The notes under the pieces: generated by a model
Database searches by the model: none
Seen by the model: the letters and a program-made list of their open reading frames with translations, nothing else
What the model was told of the DNA's origin: nothing
Shown here: positions 11,801-26,228 of the stretch, piece after piece
How positions within the stretch are numbered: position 1 is the stretch's first letter
Layout of the letters: each line of letters starts with the position of its first letter
Translations under genes and position numbers: made by a program
From: Lumbricus terrestris
Lineage: Eukaryota > Annelida > Clitellata > Crassiclitellata > Lumbricidae
Assembly: GCA_949752735.1 (NCBI GenBank)
Contig: OX457042.1
Coordinates: 57,584,156-57,648,155, forward strand
Length of the DNA: 64,000 nucleotides
Direction of reading: 5' to 3'

Positions 11801-14800
11801 GGCAGAGGAGAGGAAAATGAGAATGGCAGCTGACGCGGAGACAGAGAAAATGAGAATGGCAGCTGAGGCAGAGAAAATGAAGATGGAGGCTGAGGAGACG
11901 AAAAGGAGATTTGACATAGAGGAGAAAAGGATGAATTTGGAGGTCGAAAGACAGAAATGTGATATTGAAATGCGGAGAATAGAATTCGGAGGGTTGGCAG
12001 AACGCCCTGTGCAGAACAAGGAGGATTTTCGTTTTGGGGCGGCTATGAAATTTGTTCCTAAATTTGATCCCTCAGATATTGAACATTATTTTGCGGCATT
12101 CGAACAGGCGATGGCATTGCATAAAATTCCGATGGAAAAATGGTCATCCCTTTTACAGCCACAACTGTCGGGAAAGGCGGCAAAAGTATTTGCGTCTTTG
12201 TCTATGGATGATTGTGTGGATTATGCTATTGTTAAAACTGCGCTCCTCACTGCTTATGAACGGATACCTGAGTTCTATCGGAAGAAATTTAGGGAAATGA
12301 GAAAAGAACCACGGGAGACTTTTGCAAATTATGCCTATCGTCTGCAGATCCCTTTTCAGCGTTGGATAGAGGGTACAAATTCGTGGGATGATTTGGCTAA
12401 ATTTAAAGAGGTTGTACAGATGGAGCAATTTGTACAAGCGTTACCGCTAGAGGTACACAGGTGGCTTTTGGACAAGAATCCTGAGAGTGTAGCGCGTGCT
12501 GCACGTATGGCAGATGAATACGCTGTTTTGTATAAACAGGGGCCGAGTAATTATGCGGGGGGATTCCAAAGGAATTTTTCTGAGCGTACAAACGGATTCT
12601 CATCTGATGATAGTGAGAAGAAAGATGTGTGGGAGCGTCAGGGCTCAGGGCACAAGGAAGGTGTGCGCCATGATTCGAAATGGGGTAAGCGTTCGCCTCA
12701 AAGAGGGACGTATGGGTTTAAGCAGCCTAATCGTCAATATGATGATGTTAATGGGTTTGGGGAGCAGGTCACGTGCTCGTACTGCAGATCTCCCGGGCAC
12801 TGGAAGTCCCAATGCATGAAATTAAAACGAAAGGAGGGGCCTGAAATTGAAAATTGGAGGGGTCCGAGATCAGTGGGTTTGGTACAAACTATGTCGGCGC
12901 CTGTTGAGGAACAGAGTTTTCAGAAGCCTATTGAAACTGTCGATAAAATGTATGCTCCTTTCTGTGTGAATGGTTGTGTCATTAATGATGTGAATGAACG
13001 AAAGGATGGTCTTTTTCTTCGGGACTCAGGTGCACTTCAATCTTTAGTGAATGCTGAATGGTTGGATGAACATGATTTTGTGCAGTTAAATGAAACCAGA
13101 CTTCTGCGCGGTATTTCCGGTCAAATTATGGAGCGCCCGCTTGTGAAATTGAGTGTTGACTGTGCATTGGTGAAAGGAGACATTCTCTGTTGTATGATGA
13201 ATTCGCTTCCTAGTGGTGTCCAAGTTGTAATTGGGAATGATGTAGCGCTTGGAGGTGATATTGTTGATGTGGCGAGTACGACGAGGGCTAAAACTCGACA
13301 ATATGCAGAGGAACGAAGTGAGACAATGAGCGCTGTGTGCAGTGAACCGACGCGCGTGGAGACGCCGAGTCTGGGCCATAGTGCAGAGTCGGTCGATCGG
13401 GCATTAATGACAGGTGATTTAATGGGTGTGTCAAATGACCCAGCGATTTTAGAGCCCGGTGATTTAGAAGCATTATTTGCAGCGACTGAAAGTATTGACG
13501 AAGACGGGACGGAGATCGGTGTTCCGAGTTCTGAATTTATAGAGCGCCAACGAGATTGTTTAGCATTGGGTCCATTATTGACATTGGCAGACGATAGTGT
13601 GACTGTAGCGACGTCTGTTGAGATGGTTGATTTGGTTGAGTCTGGTTGTGTTCGTCAGTGGGCTGTTCAGTTAACGTCGTGTAGGATGGGCGTTTGTTCC
13701 ATTGTGGTGTCATTTCCATTCAGAAGGAAATTTAATGTAGAGACGACGGTAGGCCTACGTGCGTATGATTGTGCATTGGGTGTATGTCTGCGGATGTATC
13801 GTGCGTCATTGGGTTGTGTGACTGGTATGACTGAGGTCTTTGAGTTTATGGTGTTAGACAGTAGTGGTTTTTCGTTTATGTCTGAGTTCACGGGCATCAG
13901 ATTTGTGCTGGCGGTCAGTGATTTGACGTCACAGTGTCCGTTCGGTGTTCGGTTAAAGACGCCTTCGGAACGGGTTGTCGTTCACTGTATTGGTGAAGTG
14001 TGGATGGTTGTTGGTGTTCTGAAAGAGCAGTTGTCGGTGATGGATGGGATGATGTATGATGGTGTTGCATCTTCAAGGATGTTTAATCATGTGATGATAG
14101 GTGGTTATGATGTTGCATCTTCAAGGATGTTTAATGATGTGATGGTACATGTTTGTGGTGTTGCATCTTCAAGGATGTTTCATGATGTGATGCTACTTGA
14201 TGGTGGTGTTGTATCTTGGATGTTGTTGGATACCAAGCTGTTACTTGATGAGGTTGTTCATTCATGGATATTGGTTGCATACTTGAGGGTGTGTAGTCAT
14301 GTGGTTACTTGGTTGACAGTGAATAACATTGTGCTGTGTGCTATTGTTGTTGCATCGGTTGGGTGCATTGTTAACATGGTGTTAGTTCGCGTTGATGTTG
14401 CAGTGTGGTTGTTGTGTGAATCTGTGGTTGTGCAGATGTTACAAACTCTGGTGAAGATGTTGTTCTGGCACTTGAGGTGTTACCGTGGTGATGTACAAGT
14501 TGTATGGACTGTTGTGTGGTGTCACATGGTGGTGCGATGCATGGTGTTTGCATTTGGTCGTGTCTTGGTGATGCGTTATGGCAGTATGTTGCATGGTTGC
14601 CATGTTTTGAGTTTCGTGAAGTCTCAGACTGGTGTGCAAGTTTCTTTGCAGTGTATCGTTGCTGTGGAGTCGAGGACTGCTGATGGTGCTTGCATCCGAG
14701 TGAAATCGTGGAAACGTGGACGGCGACAAGTCGTGTTCATGGTGCTGATTCTACTGACATGGGTCGTGCTGGCGTTGATGGATGACTCGTTGGGCACTGA

Positions 14801-17099
14801 TCGTGATGTGGCTGGACGATTGGGCCGTTCTACTGGTCGATCGTGGATCGTGGCGCAGTGGTGTCTGGCTACTGTGGCGGCGCCATGTCTTCAAATGGAC
14901 TGCGAGTCTTCACCTGGAAGAGGTCGTTGCTCATGTTGGGCAATGACTTGGACGTTTGGAGTCTTGGAGAGTGACAGAGACGTTCTGTTACTTCCGGCGT
15001 CTTCGATCATCGCGTGTCTGGGAGATGTCACATACGTTGCGGAGGAACTGTTGAGTTGCAGAGGCGATGCTCTGTGCTTGATGGCTGTTCTTCGCCTCGG
15101 GTACTTGAACTTCCAGGGCAGTCATACCTTCTGTCAGTACATCGTCAGTAAAATGGAAATTCTTGCAATGAACACTTCAGTGAGTGTCTTGCGCGCGGCT
15201 GTCAGACACTTTCCAGAAAAAGTGGTGGAAGCGTCAGTCCGTAGAAACTTCTGTCAGTACATCGTCAGTAAATGGAAATTCTTGCAATGAACACTTCAGT
15301 GAGTGTCTTGCGCTCGTCGGTCAGACACTTTCCAGAAAAAGTGGTGGAATCGTCAAAGTCTTGTTCCGGAACTGTTCAAGAGTTGGGGGTTCTTGTTGGG
15401 GGTTCTTGTTGGGGTGATTCGGTTCTGTGAGGAACTGAGGTGGTTGACTCTGTTAACTTTAGTTTAATATGGCTTTGGCCAATGACACTGTCAATTTTGG
15501 ATCATTTTTGATACACGATGCGTGTCCAAATTTTTTCTTGTTTTTCAGATTTATATGATTCGAACTGTTGAATTGCTTTGAATTATATGAACTCTCAGTT
15601 GCTTGCTTATTATGCTGCATTATTTAATGTTTTGTGCTGCTGCAGTTGTTGCGATGTATTATGCGATGAATTGCTTAGTACGTTAACTTGTAACGATATA
15701 GTGCTTGGCGATTATGTTATGGACGTGTAGGCGTAGCGATTACTGCTCTGTTTCGTCGTCCCCTCAGGACTCCTCAAGCTTTTGGGAGGGGGATATGTAG
15801 CCATTAGCTGTCTACGGCCCTTCTTCTCTTCCGTACTCTATCTTACTTGGGCACGTGGGTGTAGAAGGATGGGCGTTGCCTATATAAAGTCTGACTTCAG
15901 GGGGCGTCTCTCTCTCTTGAGCTGAAGCAGTTGTGGTGTGTGGAGCGTGGTTGGTGTCTCTCGTTGAGCGTGTTCTTGCTGGGCGTTTCCTTCGTTGTTA
16001 TGCGAGTTGACCTGCGGGTTCGTCTTCTACGTCGCCATCTTCACCCCGTTGGTGGTCTGGCCATTCATCCGTCTTCCTTGGCTCCGTTAGCCGTTGTCTG
16101 CTGTGCTGTCGTCCGTTCTGAGTCCTCTGGTCTGTTCGACTTCGTATCTACTAGACGGTAACGTTGTTAATTTCGTTGTAAATATTGCTCTATTGAATAA
16201 ATTGATGTTCTTTTATCAAATTGGGACCTTAGTTTTCTAATCATCCCCGTAGACGGCCCTATGAACTCAACAATATGCATATTCAATTATAGACTCTACA
16301 TACATGCGTATATGCGTACATGCATACAAGCATAGGCCTACAATTTGAGTTCGTTTATACATGCAGCTCAGCTTAGATATACATGCAGGGCATTGTAGGC
16401 GTTTGTAAATCAACGTAGACTTGACTTGACGTATCAGTAGCCTAATGGACCAATGTTCGTAAAACGAACATGACCCAGATATGAGTTTTTTACATCGTCG
16501 TTTTTTACAGGAAAATTATGCAAATGCCATGTGTTTTGTGGCAAATATGTGCACTTTTTAATCGCACATCCATTTGAGCTTTATCACCTATGAGACTAAA
16601 ATAATAACGTTGCTAACAAAAGACCGCGATTATTCGTAGTTTTTGCAGTTTTTGGCATCAGATTAAAAACGGTTCAAAACTTTAAGAACTATAATTTTTT
16701 TATTCTATTCGACAAACCAATCTTCCTGCTGACACAGGAACACCTGTACAGGAGATTAAAATCATGGAGTCACCCAAATTGACGTCTTCAAAAAATATGT
16801 TCGTAAAACGAACGATTGTCCGCAACGGGTTAAGTCCCTTGTATCTTTTTTCTTTGTCGTGGCTGGGCTGGGAGCGCCTCTGAGTAGTTTCTTGAAGGAG
16901 CGCTATATAAATGCTAATAATGAATGAACGAATGAATACATACATAGCCTAAAATTGTATTTTAAACGTCATAATTATCTTATATTATAAGATAATTATG
17001 ACGTTTAAAATAAAATTTTAGGCTATGTATGTATGTATGAATGACATTTTATGTATTTATGTATGTGTATGTGTATGTGTATGTATGTATGTATGTATG

Positions 17100-17133
<34 letters not shown>

Positions 17134-20100
17134 TGTATGTATGTATGTATGTATGTATGTATGTATGTATGTATGTATGTATGTATGTATGTATGTATGT
17201 ATGTATGTATGTATGTATGTATGTATGTATGTATGTATGTATGTATGTATGTATGTATGTATGTATGTATGTATGTATGTATGTATGTATGTATGTATGT
17301 ATGTATGTATGTATGTATTAGGGTGGTCGCATCTGTAATGGCAAATTTTCAACTTCAATTTTATTCTTTCTCCAACCCGCCATTTGGTGCCACTTGGTAA
17401 AAGACTGATGTAGCCCAAAAATTATCCCGATTGAAAAATATTTAGGACTAGCACAACGTGTTTGAAGTTTTGGACTTTACGAAATATCATCGTTTTTTAG
17501 TATAAGGATATTTTAGTCACATTTTGAACCTATGACTAGTTTTAGCAGAAAGACTACATTATTTTACTCCAACACAACTGACAAGTATGCCTAACTTTTA
17601 CAATGTTGACAATGGTTTATCAAATATATTTTTATGAACATTGAACATCATAATGGCATTTCACGCGTGAGTCCATGAGTTTGATGACCACAAACCTATA
17701 CTGGCAAGCCAAAACATTGCTGTTCTTTTGAAAGGTATGATTTATATCTACAGGAATCCTTTGTTGCACTAAAGGCTCTTTATTACAGGCTTAACTTTAA
17801 CACACATTCTGATAATTATAACACAGACAAGGACCTCAATAATAGTTGAGCTACAGAAAATTCTGATGATAATTATTATTTTCGCAGTCAGAGCAGAATG
17901 ACACAGCACATCACAGATAAAAGTCTATCAAGAGCTGCTGTAAAGAAATGAATTAAATTGGATGTTGAAATTATTGAGATCATAATTTGTATAGATCTCT
18001 GAAATTACTCATTACCACATAGGAGTCAAACAGCAGTTTTTAAACAACTCCTAAAGAGAACCTCATAATTGAGTGCCTGATATAGGCTTCTCACATAATT
18101 GTCTATTTCGTAAGATAGAATTTATCCCATTAAAAGTATCCTTTCACAGTTGAAAGAATTAACACAGAGTCAAACAATTGACACAGAAAGTGCTGTCAAG
18201 AGTCGACACAAATTACACTGCCTTAATTAGCCATTGTAGCCTACATTACCTGGCTATTGTAAATTAGCATGAAAGGCGATGGTGTCAAACACGTAAACTA
18301 TGTGCAACTCAAATTTCTGCATCATGCTCAGCAATGGATCCAGCCGAAACTGCAGTAATCACCATGCAGGACACCTCCGACGACCAACCAATCCATGGGG
18401 ATAAGTAAGTATAGCACCATCAAGACAACCCCAATGCAACACTCTTGGTGGCAGATGAGCACCTTCTTTGGGCAACATGCCAGAGAATTCACATTGAGGG
18501 ATGTGTATCGTTGAAAACTACACGATATCACGTTTAGAAAAGTGCGCCATAGCTTAAACCCATGCAAAGACCAAATGCAATATGACTTGTGAGACAGAGT
18601 AGTAATTCCTCAGGTTGAAAACATATTAGCCTAAATCTGAGATAAAAATTCGCATCCAAAATGGGTTGTTTCTTTTTAATATCACACCAGTTCCTATTAC
18701 CCGGTAACCCCATGAACAATGACGGTAGAAAAAGAAAATTTATGAGGAATCAGACCTCATTAGGAATACTGGTGATTTTGCAGAATAAATTAATTACGTA
18801 GGACACAGTTGAAACCACAGCACATTTTATATGTATCCCTATTGTTAACTATTACTGTTCCCTTACTGTCTAAGAATATTAAGTTATTATTATAAATCAA
18901 GACAACAAGGTGAAAAGGTAGTATTTGTAAAGACATAGATATGATAGAAGTTAACTGTGATGCAGTTTGTTATACAAACTTCCTTGCCTCTTTGGAGTTT
19001 CTCTTGAAGTGGCGCTATATAAATTGACGATAATGATTACGATAACAGTAGCATCATTATGTTGCAATGTGGACCTACTACTTGTAGTAGTTGAATTGAT
19101 TCCTGGTTTGAAGATTCCTGGTTGATTACAACCACATAGCTACTTTTGAGCGTTAGAATACTTGCTATTATAAGAGTAAAATTTTGAGGGCGTTGTGCTA
19201 GTCCTTAATATTAATAATATTAATATTAAGGACTAGCACAACGCCCTCAAAATTTTACATGTAAAATCATGCAATGGATCAAAAAAGTTGTAAAAGATAA
19301 TATTATTATCTTTTACAACTTTTTATGTGATGTATCTGGGGAGAATGGAACCAAATGGCGCCTTGGAGAACAGTCAATTCAAACTTTCATTTTTAACGAC
19401 CACCCTAATGTATGTATGTATGTATGTATGTATGTATGTATGTATGTATGTATGTATGTATGTATGTATGTATGTATGTATGTATGTATGTATGTATGTA
19501 TGTGCATGTTTGTGTGCATGTGCAATTATTATATAGCAGCCCTGCAACAGGGTGGTTCACAGATACATGGTAAAAATAAAGTTCTAGCCATAAACCAAGA
19601 CACACTCTCAGTTTGTTAGACCTACCAACAGTATCGCTTAGACAAAATTTCAGCTTCTAACTCAAACCGGAAGTTAGTGCTCACGGACTGTGTTACTTTG
19701 CCATAAACCGCTGAAAAGATGTTAATTGCACAAAATAATGTGTCGAGCATTCCTATAGGCCTACAATCGTATTTTATTTCAATATAAATAAAAACTTGCT
19801 TTAATATGACAATACGTGTGATACTTAAGCAATTGGCCAGCATTAAACGTAAAATGTCAGTTGGTTTTAAAAATTGGAAATATTCGAAATTGTCAAAAAA
19901 AAATCGTTCAGCCCATGAATGTCGATAGTTCTCGTATTCTTATACTTCAACGTCCGATACGGTCTTTGTGATCCAGAAGGCTAAGCAAGCACTGTGTCAA
20001 CAGCATATTTCTTTATTGAGTGTGTGGGGAGCAGGTTTCCAACTTCCCTCGACCCCTTGGCTTTTCATCAACGTCAGTGATGAGTCGGTTATATAATCGA

Positions 20101-23100
20101 ACAACTTCATATGTATCTCGGCAATGTTGTTCACCACTCTCTGTTGTTGAAATCAGTCTCTGCCTTATTTATAATCCTCTTTCTCAATCCATTTTTCTGG
20201 TGGAAGTGCAAAAAAAGAGTTACCAATCTTAAGGCATTGTGGTAGTTTCCTAGGCGCCGTAACAAAACGGCGCAGGACAAAACGGCGCCGACAATACGGC
20301 GCAGTACAAAGATTATGATAGGCCTACCCGTCTAGTGATTGGTTGCTTATTCAAGAGCAAACTCACCACGAATTCAAGATTATGAGATATCGTTCCGGAT
20401 TCCGGCAACTAGGGGCATCCAAGTCAGAATACATGGATGCGTTTAAAATAGAAGTCGGATTGATACAAAATCATTTTTCCTTAAATAGAATCTGGATTGA
20501 TGGAAAAAAATTCTCTTAAATTGAAGCTGGATTGAAGAAAATAATCTTGCTTAAATGGAAGCTGGATTGAAGAAAATATTCTTGTTTAAATGGAAGCCGG
20601 ATTGAAGAAAATAGTCTTGCTTAAATGGAAGCTGGATTGAAGAAACAATCCCTGCTTAAATGGAAGCTGGATTGAAGAAAATATTCTTGCCCAAATGGAA
20701 GCTGAATTGATATATATATAGAATATATTTTGCTGCTTCTGCTATTAAACTACCAAAAATCATTGTTTTTTAGTTCAGTTTGCGCCGTTATGTCGGCGCC
20801 GTTTTGTCCTGCGCCGTTTTGTTACCGCGCCGTTTTGTCGGCGCGGTTATGTCGGCGCCGTTTTGTCAGCGCACCAGTTTCCTAATTTGCTGAGATGCAA
20901 AATTACCCATGCAAATCGCTTTCTTCAGTGTCACAGCACTTATTCTAAGCCTTCAGGCATAATGGTAGTGTCCTCATTTGTTGAGATGCATTACCCATTA
21001 CCCATGCAATCTCCTTTTTCAGTGCCATAGCACTAAGCCTCACCATCCTTTCACCACGCTTCAAAGTAATTCTGTGGAATATTTCACCTTGTCTGTTATA
21101 GGCAAATGGCCACATAACCAGACCTTCAGCCTCATCTGAAAGGTACTACTGGTGGTTTTCTAGGACCTTCATGGAAGCAAAGCTGATCTCCTGGAATTCC
21201 TGGGCAATTGACTCGTATTTCCTATGTCAGTCCATATTGAAAGATCTTGTCCTGGAGCTACAGCGGCAAGAGGAGCCTTTTATCCATGACCTTGGGTGAA
21301 GAAAGCCACCAAATTACATAAGTTGATGAATCTGAGTTTCTTCCTTCTTACTTAGTTTGATTACATCATGTTGATCAGTAAAGGTATATTTTAATGGCAT
21401 ACAGTAACCTGACCATCCAATGTGCATTGTAAATTGGGCTCTCCAGTTTCTTATCGACGGTTGACTTCCAATGACAACCATTGATGCCTCAATGGGTTCT
21501 TGGTAGTCATAATTATCTGAAACCGACTTTATTTCAGCAGAGTACTTTAGAAAGCTGAATACTCTTGCGTGGAGGGCTTCAGTACCGGATGTGACTTCCA
21601 GTCCTCAGGTGTTGTCAAGTGTCACACCTTCCGGGCAGCTTTAAATTTCTTAAACACTGGAATAATATTATAATGGTGAATTCGATAAATCACAGCAACA
21701 TACAAAAGGCTTATGGCTAAAATCAATTCCATCACATGAAGACGGCAGGTCAGAAACAGGAGCTCTTGGCCTATCTTGTCTTCCTACAAAATTGTACACT
21801 CTATTGAAAATTCCGGTGTTGGCATAATGTTATATCAAAGCTCAATGTCTGAATTTTGTCAGTGAGTTTCCATAACTCCAGAAAATGATGAATGGCCTTG
21901 GATTTGAAATGTATCCTACCACTGAAGCTAATTTGGGCACACCAAACAGTTTATACACACCATCACCTGAAACCAGCAATGGCAGGCGGTTGACATTTCC
22001 TGCTGTGAAGATCTCTTGTAGGATTTTCCCATCCATTGTGCTACCATCTGATAATCTGATGGAACAAATTCAGATTTTTCAACTTCGGCATGTTCCATCC
22101 TGGTCTTCTTAAGCATACCTTGTTAATGGTGCTCCGTGAAAGTGGCGGGACAGAAGAATAGTACACAAGTGCTGCAGAAATTGGCACAAAAAATCTCAAT
22201 CCTTCATGATCAAATCACCAGAAGTCTAATTTTCATAAAATACTCTTGGCACTTCATAGCTTAACAACTGTGCATTCTTGATTCTGGTAAGCATTATAAC
22301 ACAACAGAAACTATTTCAAGCTCATCTACATGACAAATGTTGAATTTTTTGGACCAAACAAGAAAGGTATCAAGATCTCAAGCTAATACTAGGCCTAATA
22401 CATGATAATTTTTGTGTGTCATTGAGCACCGCCTTCTAGGTCGAATCTGGGGCTGAAATGTGGTCTCAATAATACTAATAACAAGTCTAGCAAACTGTGA
22501 GGGTGTCATGGATTCTAGTTTGAATTTTAATTTTTTGGACCACCCTATCCTGCAAGTTATAGGCCTATAATATTCAGAATCGCTGAGCAATTGCGAGTAA
22601 AGCGCTTGCTCAAGGTACCTACGCGGCGGCTTGAGGTGGAGTCGAACCTAGCCTACAACCCTTCGTCTGCAAGTTAACCATCATACCCACTACACCACCG
22701 CAGTGACCGCACCTCACGAAAAAACCCAATAAATTCAATTTCAATTGAGCGATAAGCAGAATCTAAAATTTAAGCTAAATTTAAGTAAAATTTGACTAAA
22801 ATTTATTAAGTCCACAATAAAAAAATATTGGGATCTTTTAATTAATTTTACCACGTCACCTAGGAAAAAGTGCTAACATCCAATTGGATTATATAAAGTG
22901 ATGCATACTTCGAGTATATAGTCTTTCATTCCTGCGACTACGACATTGTAGACAAACGACCAGTCGAAATCCATCTGTGGAAAGTGTTCGCCGTTGTTTT
23001 CGTCATCTAATCCGAGATATAATGCAGGCGGGTAACGCATTGAAGCCATGCTCTGTGTTTGAGGACCTGACACATTTAGAACCATATAGGTCTGCTTAAA

Positions 23101-26100
23101 ATTCAGCGACTCGTTTTCTTATGCAAACAATCTTAATTAGGCCTACCTGTTCTTTTGTCCCAAATCAAGTCAGTTATGCTTAGTCGAATTGAAACAAAGT
23201 CGGTTTGTTGACATCCAAAAATGCAAACATCCATCCAACCATCCGTCCATCCATCCATCCATCCATCCATCCATCCATCCATCCATCCATCCATCCATCC
23301 ATCCATCCATACAGACATACTGTTGCGTTCGCCCAAAAGTATGACTAAATGAATTAGGTCCCAGGTTGAAATAACATATGAGTTTATTAACAAGAGCAGT
23401 ATGTACAGCGTAAAATTAAATTTATGACACAATACCTTCATTACGAGGAACCCGGAACAGCCGGAAACGCAAAGCACACGGTAGAACACTCTCGAAGCGC
23501 CAGCCTGTCTAGCAGACTTATGCAGCCGAACGTCAAACGTCGTCAAATGAAAGTTCACCCTCATGGGCGATAGGGTAATCTATCGTTTTAACGGAATTGA
23601 TTATTTGCCATTTTGTCCACTATCGTTTTAGCGGAATTAATTATTCGCCATTGCCTGGGATATAGCGATGATGGCATACAAGTTGGATTGACGAAAAAAA
23701 TTCTTGCTAACTAGAAGTCGGATTGATGAAATAATTTTTCACGCAATAGAAGTGGGATATGCGAAAGCACTATTGCTGAAATTGGAGCTGGATTGATTAA
23801 AAGTAATTGTTAATTAAATAGAAATTGATTTGATAAAAAACTTATTTTTGAAATAGAAACTGGATTGGTTAAATGAAATCTTGACTAAATGGAAGCCTGA
23901 TATTGATGATAATGATTTATGCCAAAGTAGAAGCCGGAATGTTGAAAAATAATGATGCTGCGACTGCCCAAAAATTTCATATAATTTATTCCGCTATTCC
24001 GTTTTCCGAAATGAGAAAAATAATTAATTCCGTTAAAACGATAGATTACCGGCGATAGAGACAAGGTTGAACGACTCGTAGGTCAAAACTCGCAGAAACG
24101 GGCGAGTAAACATCAACGTAGCGAACAGCGCTTTACTAAAACGGACATCAGTCCAACTACCACAGCCACAAGTGTCTACCAGCCTGACTGATATACGATT
24201 TATTACGAGGATACATCCCATGATGATCACCTCATCCATAGACACTCTGACAGTTATGCAGATTGATTTAACATAATGAATGTATATATACATGGTAGGC
24301 CTATGCATTGTTCATTCGTTAAGAATGTCTTTATAATAATAATAGATAAGTTGTCCTTCTATGTTGGCCGTCAGGCGGCGGCACCTTGCGAATGAAGTAT
24401 AAACATTAGGTTAATTGGTCGCATACATACACCGTCATATGGCGGCATCTGGCGAAGGCGCCAGAGACATTTTTATTTACGCTCGTCCGCCAAGAGCGCA
24501 ACTGTATCAACTGCAGTACATTTAGCACTGCAGCCAACAAAGTCGCACTCCGAGCGGACGCTAATATATACACGTGTGTGCACATAGGCACGTGCAAAGG
24601 TATGCACACAGTTACATACATAGCCTATAATGCATACATATGTATAAATATTAACATTTCATGCAGTTTCATTAGTTAAATAATATGTGTGCAGCTAGGA
24701 GTTCATATGCATGCATACACACACAGATATATGTTATATGCACACACATACACACCAACTCACACTTACACACATGTTTATGCATGCTGGGACTCTACAC
24801 AAAGTTTTATAATTTCTAGTATGCTGACCGTAATGTGGCGGTCCCTGGCGAAAGCGCCAGAGTCAGTGTATATGCACATCGCCCATCCAGAGCGCAGCGG
24901 CATCGACTCCACTGCATTTAGCACTGGAGTCAACGCCATCGCACCCTTGCGAATGCAGTATAAACATTATGTTTTAAGGGGGAGCATAGATTCATACATA
25001 CATACATACATACATACATACATACATACATGCATGCATGCATGCATGCATGCATGCATGCATGCATGCATACATACATACATACATACATACATACATA
25101 CATACATACATACATACATACATACATACATACATACATACATACATACATACATACATACATACATACATACATACGGTATCCGGTCAAAACCGCGCAC
25201 ACTAAACCGCGCACACAAAACCGCGCACATAAAACCGCGCATCACAAAACCGCGCACTATCATTACCGCGCACGATCATTACCGCGCACGATCATAACCG
25301 CATTACAACATGCATTCAGCTTCTATGTCAGATCCAAAAATACCTTCATCCAACTTCTATTTCCTGTTCGTTATTTTCGTCAATCCAGCTTCTATTTCAA
25401 ATAAAAAAATACCTTCATCCAGCTTTCATTTCTTAAGCGTTTTTTTCATTAATCCAGCTTCTATTTCCTATCTAAAAATACCTTCATCCAGCTTCCATTT
25501 CTCGTGCGTTATTTTCGTCAGTCCAGCTTCTATTTCAATTATAAAAATACCTTCATCCAGCTTTCATTTCTTAAGCGGTTTTTCATTAATCCAGCTTCTA
25601 TTTCATATCTAAAAATACCTTCATCCAGCTTCTATTTTACATGCGTCATTTTCTACAATCCAGCTTCTATTTCACATGTAAAAGAACCTTCATCCAGCCT
25701 CAGTTTCTCTTGCGTTTTTCATCAATCCAGACTACATTTCACCTGTAAAATAATTTAATCCAGCTTCCATTTCTCAAGCACTGGACCAGTTGTCTGTAAA
25801 CAAGTTGTCGTTTGACGAGTTGTCTGTAGACCAGTTGTCGTGACACCGCTTAAATAGAAGTTGGATGAAGGTATTTTTCGATCTGACATAGAAGCTGGAT
25901 GCATGTTGAAATACTTGAATGCGGTTAAGTTCGTGCGCGGTAATGATCGTGCGCGGTAATGATCGTGCGCGGTTTTGTGAATCGCGGTTTTGTGTGCGCG
26001 GTTTTGTGTGCGCGGTTTTGATAGTAAACCCATACATACATACGTACCTACGCACGTACGTACGTACGTACGTACGTACATACATACATACATGTACATA

Positions 26101-26197
26101 CATACATACATACATACATACATACATACATACATACATACATACATACATACATACATACATACATACACACACACATACATACATACATACATAC

Positions 26198-26228
<31 letters not shown>

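Larger units (their letters stand above)
10703..16272 (+). mobile_element. LTR retrotransposon, Ty3/Gypsy-like gag-pro derivative (5.57 kb)
   Basis: Two 477-bp LTRs (TG...CA) differ at only four positions that I could find, so the insertion is young. A 4-bp ATAT duplication flanks it (10699-10702 and 16273-16276). A TGGGGGCC primer-binding-site-like stretch follows the left LTR, and a purine tract (GGGAGGGGGATA) precedes the right LTR. The single large ORF has Gag, a CCHC knuckle and an aspartic-protease-like DSG motif. No reverse transcriptase, RNase H or integrase is visible, so it must move in trans. It sits in intron 2 of channel copy A. Confidence 0.9.
17319..19407. mobile_element. hAT-like TIR element, copy A orientation (2.1 kb)
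   Basis: The ends are TAGGGTGGTCG and the inverse CGACCACCCTA, inside a GTAT array. The interior is homologous to 57346-59866 in copy B but in the opposite orientation, although the outer flanks of both are co-oriented. No long ORF is present. It contains two perfect hairpins near its right end. The TSD cannot be judged in the microsatellite. Confidence 0.75.
19548..22547. mobile_element. hAT-like TIR element, 3.0 kb, containing fold-back FB-a
   Basis: The ends are CAGGGTGGTTC and GGACCACCCTA, with near-identical 8-bp flanks CCCTGCAA (19540-19547) and TCCTGCAA (22548-22555). Copy B has no insert between the homologous flanks (about 60110). It contains a degenerate minus-strand coding remnant (21040-22116) and fold-back element 20253-20875. 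Confidence 0.65.

Noticed and set aside
13300..15290. Hydrophobic-looking tail of the 1268-aa ORF as a new membrane protein
   Set aside because: Composition follows the TG-rich DNA, tandem repeats shift frame between copies, and it lies in a retroelement where Pol would be.
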